Shown: one piece after another, positions 1 to 9,091 of the stretch | How the letters are laid out: each line of letters starts with the position of its first letter | Numbering within the stretch: the first letter of the stretch is position 1 | Source: Porphyromonas uenonis DSM 23387 = JCM 13868 | Lineage (GTDB): Bacteria > Bacteroidota > Bacteroidia > Bacteroidales > Porphyromonadaceae | NCBI RefSeq assembly: GCF_000482365.1 | Contig: NZ_KI535306.1 | Location: forward strand, 324,311-388,310 | DNA: 64,000 bases | Direction of reading: 5' to 3' | Program-made: the position numbers and the translations under genes | Notes under the pieces: generated by a model | Told to the model about the DNA's origin: nothing | Database searches by the model: none | Seen by the model: only the letters and a program-made list of their open reading frames with translations

Positions 1-1
1 G

Positions 2-1618
2 CTGCTGCTCTCGAAGATGGAGACCCGTGGGGAGTACAACCCCTTCTATGCGGATGCGCAGACCTATCTGACCTACACCTTCAATGATCGCTGGCGCATC
101 GAGGGCATCGGCTACTACTCCTGGACGCAGTACCGCTTTCGTCCACAGCAGCGCGAGACGACCGTCGGCTCTCTGCAAAATGCGAAGCACTTTACCGTCT
201 ACTTCGATGGGCAGGAGCGAGATCGCTTCTCCACACTCTTTGGTGCCTTGACGCTACACTGGCGCCCCAGCAGTCAAGGGGCGCACAGGCTGGACCTGAG
301 CCTCTACAACAGCAACGAGCGGGAGAGCTACGATATAACGGGCGCTTACTATCTACAGAAGGAGGCTGACCCGACGACTGGATCGGATAAGCAGGAGCTC
401 CTCGCCACGGGTGTCAATCATGAGCATGCCCGCAACCTGCTCCGCTACTCGGTCGCCGCACTCGCTTACAGTGGCAACCAGCGCCTCAGCGAGACGCATC
501 GTCTCATGTGGGGTGCGGAGCTACGGGGGGAGCAGATAGCGGACTACATATCAGAGTGGGTCAAGCTTGACTCGGCGGGCTACAACCTGCCACGCGATCC
601 AGAGCTAATCAAGATGCAGAGCAACCTTTACTCCAACGTCTCGCTGCGCTCGGCACGTGCCTCGCTCTATCTGCAGGATGAGATGCAGTGGCAGACCTCT
701 TCGGGGCGTTATAATCTGACGGCCGGCGTGCGGGGGAGTTTCTGGTCGTTCAATAAGAAGGCAGACTTCTCGCCTCGCTTGGTCGCTTCGTGGCGACCGA
801 AAGAACTGTCCGACCTCTTGGTCAGAGCAGCTGGAGGACTATACTACCAGAGCCCCTTTTACAAGGAGATACGCATCATCGAGGCTGACGCCATGGGCAA
901 TCAGTCGGTACTGCTCAACGATCAGGTGCGTTCGCAAGGATCGGCACAAGCCTTGGTCGGTGTGGACTACAACTTCCTCGTGGCGGATCGCAAGTTTCGC
1001 CTTACCGCCGAGGGCTACTACAAGCATCTCTTTCGGATCAATCCCTACTATGTGGACAATGTCAAGCAGCGCTACCTAGGTCAAAACCTCGGCACGGGCT
1101 ACATCGTGGGGCTAGATGTCAAGCTCTTTGGGGAATTTGTCCCAGACGTAGACTCGTGGTTCACAGCCTCGCTGATGCGTGGCCGGCAGACCATCGAGGG
1201 GTATGGCGAGATGCCACTACCACACGTGCCGGACTACAATTTGTCGCTCTTCTTCCAGGACTACTTCCCCGGCTACAAGCGGATCACGCTCAGCTTGCGA
1301 GGTGTGCTGACGGGAGGACTCCCTCAGCTCAACGCCGCCGAGGGATTCGGTCGCCCACTCTTCCGTGGCAAGCCTTACAAGCGAGTCGACATCGGCATGC
1401 AGTACACGCTGTGGGATCGCGAGACTGCACAGCCTGGTGCGTGGCGCTGGCTACAAGCGCTCAGCAAGGTCTCGGTCGGGGTGAATGTCTTCAACCTCTT
1501 TGACATGACCAACATCGGCTCTTACTACTGGCTCTCGGACGCTTACCGCAACCAATACGCCGTGCCCAACTACCTGACGGGACGCCAGTACGACGCCTCG
1601 CTCATCGTCCGCTTCTAA
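2..1618 (+). CDS. TonB-dependent outer-membrane receptor, C-terminal part (5' end outside window)
   Basis: The reading frame is open from the left edge, with five in-frame codons before the first ATG at 17, so the true start lies upstream. The visible 538 residues look like a TonB-dependent receptor barrel. They consist of alternating short strands rich in aromatic and polar residues, motifs such as LYLQDE and DFSPRLVASW, and a C-terminal strand ending in Val-Arg-Phe, the terminal aromatic signal recognised by the BAM assembly machinery. No plug domain or TonB box is visible because the N-terminus is missing. Such receptors import siderophores, haem, vitamins or glycans across the outer membrane using TonB/ExbBD energy. 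The substrate cannot be told from this fragment, and no SusD partner follows. No clear terminator follows; a repeat cluster begins about 40 bp downstream. Confidence 0.85.
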   Translation: MLLSKMETRGEYNPFYADAQTYLTYTFNDRWRIEGIGYYSWTQYRFRPQQRETTVGSLQNAKHFTVYFDGQERDRFSTLFGALTLHWRPSSQGAHRLDLSLYNSNERESYDITGAYYLQKEADPTTGSDKQELLATGVNHEHARNLLRYSVAALAYSGNQRLSETHRLMWGAELRGEQIADYISEWVKLDSAGYNLPRDPELIKMQSNLYSNVSLRSARASLYLQDEMQWQTSSGRYNLTAGVRGSFWSFNKKADFSPRLVASWRPKELSDLLVRAAGGLYYQSPFYKEIRIIEADAMGNQSVLLNDQVRSQGSAQALVGVDYNFLVADRKFRLTAEGYYKHLFRINPYYVDNVKQRYLGQNLGTGYIVGLDVKLFGEFVPDVDSWFTASLMRGRQTIEGYGEMPLPHVPDYNLSLFFQDYFPGYKRITLSLRGVLTGGLPQLNAAEGFGRPLFRGKPYKRVDIGMQYTLWDRETAQPGAWRWLQALSKVSVGVNVFNLFDMTNIGSYYWLSDAYRNQYAVPNYLTGRQYDASLIVRF

Positions 1619-1659
1619 CCAGAATGGTAAAGACGCAGCGAGGCGGACGTGTAACGATT

Positions 1660-1772
1660 TGTAGGGACGCACGGTCGTGCGTCCGTCCCCGTTAAAGGAG
1701 ACGATATCAATACTTGCCTTGCCGTTCTACAACGAACGCCCTCCGGCTCGATAGTATCCGTGCATCCCTACA
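1660..1772. repeat. Palindromic element P, copy 1 (inverted ends TGTAGGGACGCA / TGCATCCCTACA)
   Basis: The left end reads TGTAGGGACGCACGG and continues into its own near-complement CGTGCGTCCGTCCCC. The right end at 1761-1772 is TGCATCCCTACA, the inverted complement of the left end with one mismatch. Related copies lie near 14278-14391 and 63033-63151, each close to the 254-bp multi-hairpin element. No gene is seen in it. Open frames here are not preceded by a ribosome binding site. Confidence 0.6.
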
Positions 1773-1842
1773 AAGGGCTACACGTATCATCGTTACACGT
1801 CTCGCTTTGACACAACGGACGCACGACCGACAGCCACCCCGT

Positions 1843-2097
1843 AAAAAGGACCTCGTGAGAGGTCCGACGCATCGTAGCCGTCGGTCGGAGGGGCAAAGCC
1901 CCGAACGACCGATGGATAGGCGAATGTGGTAGCAGGTCGACCCCTTGTGGGTCGGACTAAGCGAAGACACAGTCCCAGTCCGACCTCCCACACCGGGGAG
2001 GTCGCTTGCTTCGTGTGGCACTCCTCCCCCCAGTCGTTCGGAACTTCGCTCCTCCGACTGGGGGCTACGAAGCGTCCGACCGCAAGCGGTCGTTTTT
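1843..2097 (+). repeat. Multi-hairpin dispersed element H, copy 1
   Basis: This is one of three ~254-bp copies (others at 14430-14683 and 62714-62967). It starts AAAAAGGACCTC-GTGA-GAGGTCC, a 7-bp hairpin with a GNRA-type loop. It ends with CGACCGC-AA-GCGGTCG followed by a T run. Between them GACGCATCGTAGCC pairs with GGCTACGAAGCGTC (one mismatch). This outer stem encloses four further hairpins: GGGGC-AAA-GCCCC, CGACCC..GGGTCG, CGACCTCCC..GGGAGGTCG and CCCCAGTCG..CGACTGGGG. The shape suggests a structured RNA or a folded mobile repeat. Its function is unknown. Confidence 0.7.
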
Positions 2098-2300
2098 GTT
2101 AACGGCTGCATCATTAAGATCGTTCGACAACGGGCTACTCGTCTCATTTGGACTTGGTGGCACTTTGACATAATGTCGCAAGTGATTGCGTCGTGGCACA
2201 ATGTTTGATACCTATGTGATGTAAGCGTCTGACCTACGGATGGTCCAGGTCAGCCGACAGACACATTAACAAATCAGAAATCAACAAACAACACAATACT

Positions 2301-4220
2301 ATGGGTAAGATAATTGGTATAGACTTAGGAACTACAAATTCATGTGTAGCAGTCCTGGAGGGTGGCGAGAGCAAGGTCATCCCCAACAGCGAGGGACGTA
2401 TGACGACTCCCTCAGTAGTAGCATTCGTAGAGGGCGGTGAGCGCAAGGTGGGTGACCCCGCAAAGCGTCAGGCTATCACGAATCCGACGAACACGATCTA
2501 CTCGATCAAGCGCTTCATGGGCGAGACTTATGATCAGGTAGAAAAGGAGGCTGAGCGTGTTCCCTTTAAGGTAGTCAAGGGTGACAACAACACGCCCCGT
2601 GTAGACATCGACGGACGTCTCTACACGCCTCAGGAGATCTCGGCGATGATCCTTCAGAAGATGAAGAAGACGGCCGAGGACTACCTTGGCACAGAGGTTA
2701 CCGACGCGGTAATCACGGTGCCTGCTTACTTCAACGACTCACAGCGTCAGGCGACCAAGGAGGCTGGTGAGATCGCTGGACTCAAGGTACGCCGTATCGT
2801 CAACGAGCCTACGGCAGCTTCGCTAGCTTACGGCCTTGACAAGAAGGGCTCCGATATGAAGATCGCTGTCTTCGACCTCGGTGGTGGTACGTTTGATATC
2901 TCCATCCTAGAGCTCGGCGACGGAGTCTTTGAGGTGAAGTCCACAAATGGTGATACGCACCTCGGTGGTGACGACTTTGACCATGTGATCATTGACTGGC
3001 TCGCTGAGGAGTTTATGAAGGACGAGGGCGTCGACCCCCGCAAGGACAATATGGCACTCCAGCGTCTCAAGGATGCTGCTGAGCGTGCTAAGATAGAGCT
3101 CTCTAGCTCGACATCGACGGAGATCAACCTACCGTACCTGATCCCTGTAGATGGTATCGCTAAGCACCTCGTTCGTACGCTGACTCGTGCTAAGTTTGAG
3201 CAGCTGGCTGACAAGCTGATCCACGCTTGTGTGGAGCCTTGTAATCAGGCGCTCAAAGATGCAGGGCTCACGGCAAGCGACATCAATGAGGTGATCCTCG
3301 TGGGTGGCTCGACACGTATCCCCGCTATCCAGGAGATCGTCAAGAAGATCTTTAACCAAGAGCCTTCTAAGGGTGTGAACCCCGACGAGGTAGTCGCCTG
3401 CGGTGCTGCTATCCAGGGTGCTGTCCTGACGGGTGAGGTAAAGGATGTCCTACTCCTTGATGTGACTCCGCTATCTCTCGGTCTAGAGACGATGGGTGGT
3501 GTGATGACTCGCCTGATCGATGCGAACACGACGATCCCAACGAAGAAGAGTCAGATCTTTACCACAGCTGTGGACAACCAGCCTTCTGTAGAGATCCACG
3601 TCCTACAGGGTGAGCGTTCGCTAGCGAAGGATAATAAGAGTATCGGTCGCTTTAACCTAGATGGTATCGCACCAGCACCTCGTCAGACGCCGCAGATCGA
3701 GGTTACCTTTGACATTGATGCGAATGGTATCCTCAACGTCACAGCTGTCGACAAGGCTACAGGCAAGCAGCAAAACATCCGCATCGAGGCTTCGAGCGGT
3801 CTGAGCGATGACGAGATCAAGCGTATGAAGCAGGAGGCTGAGGCAAATGCTAAGGCTGACGAAGAGGCTAAGGCTCGTATTGACAAGCTCAACCAGGCAG
3901 ACAGCATGATCTTCTCAACGGAGAAGCAGCTCAAGGAGCTCGGCGACAAGATCCCTGCTGACAAGAAGGCTCCAATCGAGGCTGCTCTGGAGGATCTGCG
4001 CAAGGCGCACAAGGCGGAGGATATCCCCGCTATCGACAAGGCTATGGAGGAGCTGAACACGGCCTTCCACGCAGCCACCGAGCAGATGTACAATCAGGCC
4101 AATGCACAGCAGCAGGCTGGGCCTCAGCCAGGTGCTAGCGCACAGCCTAATGACAATGCCTCTGCAAAGGGCAACGACTCGGGCGATGTAGCTGACGCAG
4201 ACTTTGAGGAGATCAAGTAA
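2301..4220 (+). CDS. dnaK: Chaperone protein DnaK (Hsp70)
   Basis: This is a full-length 639-residue Hsp70 that folds nascent and stress-denatured proteins in the cytoplasm through an ATP cycle driven by DnaJ and GrpE. The N-terminal nucleotide-binding domain (about 1-380) carries the signature [13 protein letters not shown] at residues 5-17, the DLGGGTFD phosphate loop and the VGGSTRIP motif. The hydrophobic linker DVLLLDVTP lies near residue 385, followed by the beta-sandwich substrate domain and helical lid. A flexible Q/A/N-rich tail ends in an acidic EEIK, resembling the usual EEVD-like bacterial tail. Neither dnaJ nor grpE is adjacent. It stands alone between a repeat cluster and a strong terminator. 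I could not find a convincing TAnnTTTG box upstream, and no CIRCE operator is visible. Confidence 0.98.
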   Translation: MGKIIGIDLGTTNSCVAVLEGGESKVIPNSEGRMTTPSVVAFVEGGERKVGDPAKRQAITNPTNTIYSIKRFMGETYDQVEKEAERVPFKVVKGDNNTPRVDIDGRLYTPQEISAMILQKMKKTAEDYLGTEVTDAVITVPAYFNDSQRQATKEAGEIAGLKVRRIVNEPTAASLAYGLDKKGSDMKIAVFDLGGGTFDISILELGDGVFEVKSTNGDTHLGGDDFDHVIIDWLAEEFMKDEGVDPRKDNMALQRLKDAAERAKIELSSSTSTEINLPYLIPVDGIAKHLVRTLTRAKFEQLADKLIHACVEPCNQALKDAGLTASDINEVILVGGSTRIPAIQEIVKKIFNQEPSKGVNPDEVVACGAAIQGAVLTGEVKDVLLLDVTPLSLGLETMGGVMTRLIDANTTIPTKKSQIFTTAVDNQPSVEIHVLQGERSLAKDNKSIGRFNLDGIAPAPRQTPQIEVTFDIDANGILNVTAVDKATGKQQNIRIEASSGLSDDEIKRMKQEAEANAKADEEAKARIDKLNQADSMIFSTEKQLKELGDKIPADKKAPIEAALEDLRKAHKAEDIPAIDKAMEELNTAFHAATEQMYNQANAQQQAGPQPGASAQPNDNASAKGNDSGDVADADFEEIK

Positions 4221-4237
4221 TCTCCAATCCCCTTACT

Positions 4238-4283
4238 AAACAAGCGGGTGGGTCAACGATGGTTGGCTCACCCGCTTGTTTTG
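4238..4283 (+). terminator. Rho-independent terminator after dnaK
   Basis: A long hairpin lies 17 bp after the dnaK stop. The arms are AACAAGCGGGTGGGTCAAC and GTTGGCTCACCCGCTTGTT (few mismatches) around a GATG loop, followed by TTTGTT. Confidence 0.85.
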
Positions 4284-4553
4284 TTAGAGGCTAGAGATTA
4301 GAAGTTAGAGATTAGAAGTTAGAGGTTAGAGGGAAGAGATTAGAGGTTAGAGGAAAGAGTAGACTAAGTGTCTGCTCCAGTTATTGAACTATCCGGAATT
4401 TCCGAATAGTTCCCTCCCCCCCCCTCTCTAATCTCTAACCTCTGATTTCTAACTTCTAATCTCTAACTTCTAATCTCTAACCTCTGATTTCTAACTTCTA
4501 ATCTCTAACTTCTAATCTCTAATCTCTAACTTCTAATCTCTAACCTCTAATTT
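4284..4553. repeat. Heptad array with two inverted arms (TTAGARR / YYTCTAA)
   Basis: The stretch between dnaK and the Fur-family gene holds no gene. From 4284 to about 4360 it is made of 7-bp units TTAGAGA, TTAGAAG and TTAGAGG. From about 4424 to 4553 it is the complement (CTCTAAT, CTCTAAC, TTCTAAC). The 60 bp between the arms includes the short palindrome ACTATCCGGAATTTCCGAATAGT. The arms could pair into one very large hairpin. Confidence 0.8.
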
Positions 4554-4555
4554 CG

Positions 4556-4563
4556 TACCTTTG
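4556..4563 (+). promoter_or_regulatory. Bacteroidetes -7 promoter box (TACCTTTG) before the Fur-family gene
   Basis: TACCTTTG matches the Bacteroidetes -7 consensus TAnnTTTG and lies 36 bp before the start codon. It directly follows the heptad array in the string TAATTTCGTACCTTTG. A -33 TTTG is not obvious; the array DNA occupies that position. Confidence 0.65.
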
Positions 4564-4598
4564 GGGTGATGGATCTTCACAGCAAAAGCTTCTAAGCG

Positions 4599-5027
4599 AT
4601 GACGAGGCACGATAACTTAGCAGAGTACTTCAAGCAAAAAGGAGTACGGACCACAGCAAACCGCATCTTGGTGCTGCGCGCCTTGATGGCCGCGACGCAA
4701 CCGATGAGTCTCAACGAATTGGAGACGACACTCTACCCGATGGACAAGTCGAGCATCTCAAGGGTGCTGACGCTCTTTCTGGCGCACGACATCGTCCACG
4801 CCTTTGAGGACGGGCGAGGCGTGTGCAACTATGAGCTCTGCGCCAGCGATGGCGTCTGTCTCGGCGAGGATGAGCACATACACTTTTACTGCGAGCGGTG
4901 CCAGCACTCCTACTGTATGGAAATGCTCGAGGTGCCTCCGCTACGCCTGCCCAAGGGCTACAGCGCCCACGCCATATCCTTCGTCATCAAGGGCATCTGC
5001 CCTCACTGTCAGAACAAGCGCTCATAA
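4599..5027 (+). CDS. Fur-family metal-responsive transcriptional regulator
   Basis: This 142-residue protein has the Fur layout. An N-terminal winged helix (about 1-85, with KSSISRVLTLFLAHDIVHAF as recognition-helix and wing region) is followed by a dimerisation and metal domain. The motif HIHFYCERCQ and the later CPHC supply the two Cys-x-x-Cys pairs of the structural zinc site, and His residues in DEHIHF fit the sensing site. Family members bind DNA in the metal-loaded form to repress iron, zinc or peroxide genes. The sequence alone does not say whether it is Fur, Zur or PerR. It is monocistronic: a heptad array with a promoter box precedes it and another follows immediately. Confidence 0.85.
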   Translation: MTRHDNLAEYFKQKGVRTTANRILVLRALMAATQPMSLNELETTLYPMDKSSISRVLTLFLAHDIVHAFEDGRGVCNYELCASDGVCLGEDEHIHFYCERCQHSYCMEMLEVPPLRLPKGYSAHAISFVIKGICPHCQNKRS

Positions 5028-5031
5028 GGTC

Positions 5032-5074
5032 TCTAACCTCTAATCTCTAAATTCTAACCCCTAATCTCTAAATT
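5032..5074. repeat. Short heptad array (CTCTAAY type)
   Basis: Six or so CTCTAAC/CTCTAAA/CTAATCT units directly follow the Fur-family gene and run up to the next promoter box. Confidence 0.6.
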
Positions 5075-5076
5075 CG

Positions 5077-5084
5077 TACCTTTG
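5077..5084 (+). promoter_or_regulatory. -7 promoter box (TACCTTTG) for the ThrE-type operon
   Basis: TACCTTTG sits in the string AAATTCGTACCTTTG at the end of a heptad array, as upstream of the Fur-family gene. The first gene starts at 5227, so the leader would be about 140 nt. Confidence 0.6.
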
Positions 5085-5226
5085 TAGCCCAGCGTCTAGG
5101 CTCATCGGCTGTTCGTCATACTGGCTCCGAACTGGGGCGTGACGCAAGGGGAACAGACACACACATTACAGAGTCAGGTGAGCTACTGCTGAAGACGCTT
5201 CAACCAACTCTCAGAGAAGAACGACT

Positions 5227-6003
5227 ATGGAAAACGATTTTCACGGTAATAGTCTGAAAGCTGTCGGAACCTTTCTCTCAGCCTACGCGACACATATGAT
5301 GGGATGTGGCGTGCACACCTCTCGTGTCGTGCGCTGTACGCAGCGTATAGGCGAGCGCTACGGCTATACCGTCGTAACGATGATGGTGCAGAAAGGCGTA
5401 CTGATCAAGCTGTACGATCCTCAGAGTAATACACACTTTGCCATCGGGGGCGCAATCCCCCCGCTACCCATCAGCTTCGAGCACAATGCCCGCCTGAGCG
5501 CCTTGAGCTGGGAGGTGGTCGATGAGCAGCTATCCCTAGAGGAGGTGCATGAGCGGTATGAGCAGATACTAGCTGCGCCGCGTACACACCCGCTATTCGT
5601 ATTGATCTTGGTGGGGCTAGCAAATGCTTCGTTTTGCCGACTCTTCGGAGGTGATCTACCAGCTATGGGGATCGTCTTTTGGGCTACCGTCGTGGGCTTC
5701 ATCTGCAAGCAGAAGTTGATCCAGGAGCATGTCAACCACTATATAGCCTTTATGGTGTCAGCCTTTGTAGCATCACTCTGCACAAGCATCTCGCTGATCT
5801 TCAACACAGACAGTGAGATCGCCCTGACGACGAGTGTGCTCTATCTAGTGCCTGGGGTGCCACTCATCAATGGTGTGATAGACATCGTGGAGGGGTACAT
5901 ACAGACGGGCTTCTCCAGGCTTGTGGAGGCTTTCCTGCTGATAGGCTGTATCGGGTGGGGCTTTTCGATCACGCTCTTTATCTTTAGGAGTAGCTTGCTA
6001 TGA
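5227..6003 (+). CDS. Threonine/serine exporter family protein, N-terminal half (ThrE_1/DUF1212 type)
   Basis: This is a 258-residue inner-membrane protein. A cytosolic N-terminal domain of about 115 residues (opening with a helix around FLSAYATHMMGCGVHTSRV, then RYGYTVVTMMVQKG) is followed by about five hydrophobic segments from residue ~118 onward. The last of these follows the conserved LVPGVPLINGVIDIVEGY stretch. This is the pattern of the first half of the ThrE amino-acid exporter, which expels threonine and serine by proton motive force. The gene overlaps the next one by 4 bp (ATGA), and the next one encodes the second half, so the two should form one transporter. The substrate is inferred from the family only. 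Confidence 0.85.
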   Translation: MENDFHGNSLKAVGTFLSAYATHMMGCGVHTSRVVRCTQRIGERYGYTVVTMMVQKGVLIKLYDPQSNTHFAIGGAIPPLPISFEHNARLSALSWEVVDEQLSLEEVHERYEQILAAPRTHPLFVLILVGLANASFCRLFGGDLPAMGIVFWATVVGFICKQKLIQEHVNHYIAFMVSAFVASLCTSISLIFNTDSEIALTTSVLYLVPGVPLINGVIDIVEGYIQTGFSRLVEAFLLIGCIGWGFSITLFIFRSSLL

Positions 6004-6494
6004 TGCTGATTGTAGATATCCTACTAGATGGGCTCTTTGCAGCGGTGGCTGCGATGGGCTTTGGAGCTATCTCTGACCCTCCGATGAGGGCTTATCGCAG
6101 TATCGCTATACTAGCAGCCGTGGGACATGCACTACGCTTCGTCCTGATGACGGTGTGTGGCATCAATATCGCCATCGGCTCGCTCTGCGCTTCGCTGACG
6201 ATAGGCTTTGGGGCGCTTTGGCTGGGGAAACGTATACAGACGCCTATCACGGTCCTCTCGATCCCAGCGCTCCTGCCGATGATCCCTGGGAAATATGCGT
6301 ACAATATGTTCTTCGCGCAGATCATGTTTCTGCAAAATCTAGACAGCGTGGAGGGACAGCAGAAGTATATGGAGATGTTTTTCTTCAATACTATCGTAGC
6401 CGTCACGGTCATCTTCGTCCTAGCGGCGGGGGCTACACTTCCTATCCTACTCTTTCCTAAGCGCACCTTCTCTCTAACTCGTAAGAAACATTAG
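6000..6494 (+). CDS. Threonine/serine exporter family protein, C-terminal half (ThrE_2/DUF3815 type)
   Basis: This 164-residue, almost entirely hydrophobic protein has about five membrane spans. The conserved GxxRAxxxxAILAAVGHALRF-like region (here residues ~25-45) and the LSIPALLPMIPGKYAYNMFF motif are typical of the small partner of split ThrE exporters. Its ATG overlaps the stop of the upstream half by 4 bp, indicating translational coupling and one complex. A further membrane protein follows 15 bp downstream and is probably cotranscribed. Confidence 0.85.
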   Translation: MMLIVDILLDGLFAAVAAMGFGAISDPPMRAYRSIAILAAVGHALRFVLMTVCGINIAIGSLCASLTIGFGALWLGKRIQTPITVLSIPALLPMIPGKYAYNMFFAQIMFLQNLDSVEGQQKYMEMFFFNTIVAVTVIFVLAAGATLPILLFPKRTFSLTRKKH

Positions 6495-6509
6495 GCTCTG
6501 AGCTCTACT

Positions 6510-7235
6510 ATGAATACCTTTTGGAATACAATCGCCCAGTACAATGCGGCGACCTGGCCGATACAGATACTCCTAGTCATCGCTGCCGTTGTGGTTCTGT
6601 ACCTCCTGGTCAAGCGCCCATCACGTAGCAGTACGATCATCGCTAAGTCCTATCTGATACTCCTATATGTATGGATCGCTGTAGCATACTACGCCATCTA
6701 CTGTGCAGAGCGTAGCTACTCCATTCTACTTAGCATATACTGGGGCATACTGGCTCTAGCGTGGGTTAAGGATCTTGTGGAGGACGACACGCTGTTTGCC
6801 CTCAGAGACAAGTTCAAGCCCTTTGGCATCTTCGTACTCCTGCTCCCGCTGATGTACCCTCTAGCGTCAATCACGAGAGGGCTCTCCTTCCCCTACATCA
6901 CCACGCCAGTGATGCCCTGCACGGTGGCTATCTACACGATCGGACTGCTGCTACTCTTCACAAGTCGGGTCAATATCTTTATCGTCCTACTCCTCCTCAA
7001 CTGGGCTATGGTGGGAGTGACGAAGACTTGGTTCTTCGGAATCCCCGAGGACTTCATCCTAGTACTCACGGCGATACCAGCGCTGTACATCTTCTTCCGC
7101 GAGTACTTCGCTCTAGATCTGCATCAAGACTCGAAGCCGCAGGCGAAGTACATCAATGCGCTCCTGATCCTCGTCTGCATCGGGGTCTGCATCGCTCTCT
7201 GCTGGGCGCTCTTTGCGCAGATATCTCAAGACTGA
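6510..7235 (+). CDS. Multi-pass membrane protein, resembles DUF6064 family
   Basis: This 241-residue protein has about seven hydrophobic spans and few charged residues outside a central loop (LVEDDTLFALRDKFKP). The opening MNTFWNTIAQYNAATWPIQ and the late motif WFFGIPEDFILVLTAIPALY are the parts I associate with DUF6064-type proteins of unknown function. That assignment is from memory of the motif, not a search. It lies 15 bp after the ThrE halves on the same strand, so it may be an accessory membrane component of that exporter or simply a passenger in the operon. No known catalytic motif is visible. Confidence 0.6.
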   Translation: MNTFWNTIAQYNAATWPIQILLVIAAVVVLYLLVKRPSRSSTIIAKSYLILLYVWIAVAYYAIYCAERSYSILLSIYWGILALAWVKDLVEDDTLFALRDKFKPFGIFVLLLPLMYPLASITRGLSFPYITTPVMPCTVAIYTIGLLLLFTSRVNIFIVLLLLNWAMVGVTKTWFFGIPEDFILVLTAIPALYIFFREYFALDLHQDSKPQAKYINALLILVCIGVCIALCWALFAQISQD

Positions 7236-7307
7236 GGAGCTCTCCTCTGACTAGATTTGCAGAGTTGAGACGAGAAGATCTCTAGTGCAGGGTGTCAGTT
7301 TTTTTAT

Positions 7308-7315
7308 TACTTTTG
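7308..7315 (+). promoter_or_regulatory. -7 promoter box (TACTTTTG) for pckA
   Basis: TACTTTTG fits TAnnTTTG and leaves a leader of about 70 nt before the pckA ATG. A T-rich stretch lies just upstream. Confidence 0.65.
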
Positions 7316-7391
7316 TTCGGGGTGATGGTGGCAAGGAGTCACCAGAGCTTCCTTCAGACACTTACGAGAACTCAATAAACTATATAAAGCT

Positions 7392-9005
7392 ATGACACAG
7401 CACAACATTGATCTCTCCCAGTATGGCATCAAAGCGCCAGCTGAGATCATCTACAATCCCTCGTACGATCAGCTCTACGAGGCTGAGCTACAGCCAGACC
7501 TGACGGGCTATGACCGCGGACAGCTCACCGAGCTGGGCGCTGTCAACGTGATGACGGGCGTCTACACGGGTCGCTCACCAAAGGACAAGTTCTTCGTCCT
7601 CGACGACACAACCCGCGACACCATTTGGTGGACCACCCCCGAGTACCCCAACGACAACAAGCCCACCAGTCAGGAGACGTGGCAGGAGCTTAAGCGCATT
7701 GCCACCGAGGAGCTCTCGGGCAAGAAGCTCTACGTCGTCGATGCCTTCTGCGGTGCTAACCCAGACACGCGCCTCAAGATTCGCTTTATCATGGAGGTCG
7801 CTTGGCAGGCTCACTTCGTCACCAATATGTTTATCCGCCCCTCCAAGGAGGAGCTGGCAAACTTTGGCAAGCCCGACTTTGTCGTCATGAACGCTTCGAA
7901 GGCTAAGGTGACCAACTATAAGGAGCTCGGGCTGAACTCCGAGACGGCTGTCGTCTTTAACCTAACCGAGAAGATACAGCTCATCCTCAACACCTGGTAC
8001 GGTGGCGAGATGAAGAAGGGTATGTTCTCCTATATGAACTACCTCAACCCGCTCCGTGGCAATGCCTCAATGCACTGCTCGGCCAATACGAATCAGGACG
8101 AGACGGAGACCGCTATCTTCTTCGGTCTCTCGGGCACGGGCAAGACGACCCTCAGCACCGACCCCAAGCGCAAGCTGATCGGCGACGACGAGCATGGCTG
8201 GGATGACAATGGTATCTTTAACTACGAGGGTGGCTGCTACGCTAAGGTGATCAACCTGAGCAAAGAGTCAGAGCCTGACATCTACAACGCCATCCGCCGT
8301 GATGCGCTCCTAGAGAATGTGACGGTAGATACCAACGGTAAGATTGACTTCTCCGATAAGTCTGTCACGGAGAATACACGTGTCTCCTACCCTATCTACC
8401 ACATCGACAACATTGTCAAGCCAGTCTCTAAGGCAGGTCATGCAAACAAGGTGATCTTCCTCTCGGCAGACGCTTTCGGTGTGCTACCTCCTGTCTCGAT
8501 CCTCGATCCAGAGCAGACGCAGTACTACTTCCTCTCAGGCTTCACGGCCAAGCTGGCTGGTACCGAGCGTGGCGTCACGGAGCCAACACCGACCTTCTCG
8601 GCATGCTTTGGCGCAGCCTTCCTCTCGCTCCACCCGACCAAGTACGGTCAGGAGCTGGTCAAGCGTATGAAGGCTGTCGGGGCTAAGGCTTACCTAGTCA
8701 ATACGGGCTGGAACGGCACTGGCAAGCGTATCTCGATCAAGGATACCCGTGGCATCATCGACGCAATCCTCGATGGCTCAATCGACAAGGCTCCGACGAA
8801 GAAGCTACCCCACTTCAACTTCGCCATCCCGACGGAGCTACCGGGCGTAGACCCCGCTATCCTCGATCCACGAGACACTTACGCTGATCCCGCTGAGTGG
8901 GAGACGAAGGCTCAGGATCTGGCTAAGCGCTTTGTCAAGAACTTCGAGAAGTTTGCCACCAACGAGCATGGCAAGAAGCTCGTCGAGGCAGGTCCTAAGC
9001 TCTAG
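7392..9005 (+). CDS. pckA: Phosphoenolpyruvate carboxykinase (ATP)
   Basis: This 537-residue, full-length ATP-type PEP carboxykinase interconverts oxaloacetate plus ATP with PEP, CO2 and ADP. In anaerobes making succinate or propionate it usually runs in the CO2-fixing direction, feeding oxaloacetate to malate dehydrogenase, fumarase and fumarate reductase. Visible motifs are TGRSPKDKF (substrate binding), the kinase-1a P-loop GLSGTGKTT at residues 245-253, the kinase-2 motif LIGDDEHGW just after it, and the Arg-rich C-terminal region [13 protein letters not shown]. It is monocistronic, with its own promoter box and a strong terminator. A class I fumarase encoded at 39.3 kb is a plausible pathway partner. 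Confidence 0.98.
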   Translation: MTQHNIDLSQYGIKAPAEIIYNPSYDQLYEAELQPDLTGYDRGQLTELGAVNVMTGVYTGRSPKDKFFVLDDTTRDTIWWTTPEYPNDNKPTSQETWQELKRIATEELSGKKLYVVDAFCGANPDTRLKIRFIMEVAWQAHFVTNMFIRPSKEELANFGKPDFVVMNASKAKVTNYKELGLNSETAVVFNLTEKIQLILNTWYGGEMKKGMFSYMNYLNPLRGNASMHCSANTNQDETETAIFFGLSGTGKTTLSTDPKRKLIGDDEHGWDDNGIFNYEGGCYAKVINLSKESEPDIYNAIRRDALLENVTVDTNGKIDFSDKSVTENTRVSYPIYHIDNIVKPVSKAGHANKVIFLSADAFGVLPPVSILDPEQTQYYFLSGFTAKLAGTERGVTEPTPTFSACFGAAFLSLHPTKYGQELVKRMKAVGAKAYLVNTGWNGTGKRISIKDTRGIIDAILDGSIDKAPTKKLPHFNFAIPTELPGVDPAILDPRDTYADPAEWETKAQDLAKRFVKNFEKFATNEHGKKLVEAGPKL

Positions 9006-9028
9006 TAGAGCTAACTCATAACTAATCA

Positions 9029-9076
9029 GCAGAGGTCCCACTCTCCCGTGAGTGAGACCTCTGCTTTTTTCTTTTT
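9029..9076 (+). terminator. Rho-independent terminator after pckA
   Basis: GCAGAGGTC-CCACTC / GAGTGA-GACCTCTGC hairpin followed by TTTTTTCTTTTTT, 23 bp after the stop. Confidence 0.9.
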
Positions 9077-9091
9077 TGTGGCGAATACTTC

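Noticed and set aside
2186..2207. dnaK promoter (TTG ... AATGTTTG)
   Set aside because: The -7 string has a mismatch at its first base and the spacing to TTG is only 11 bp, so it was not listed as a feature.
1714..2208. Several 60-160 codon ORFs over elements P and H (also at 14295-14738 and 62547-63068)
   Set aside because: They lie on both strands over hairpin repeats, without ribosome sites. Substitutions among copies follow pairing rather than codon positions, although coding cannot be fully excluded.
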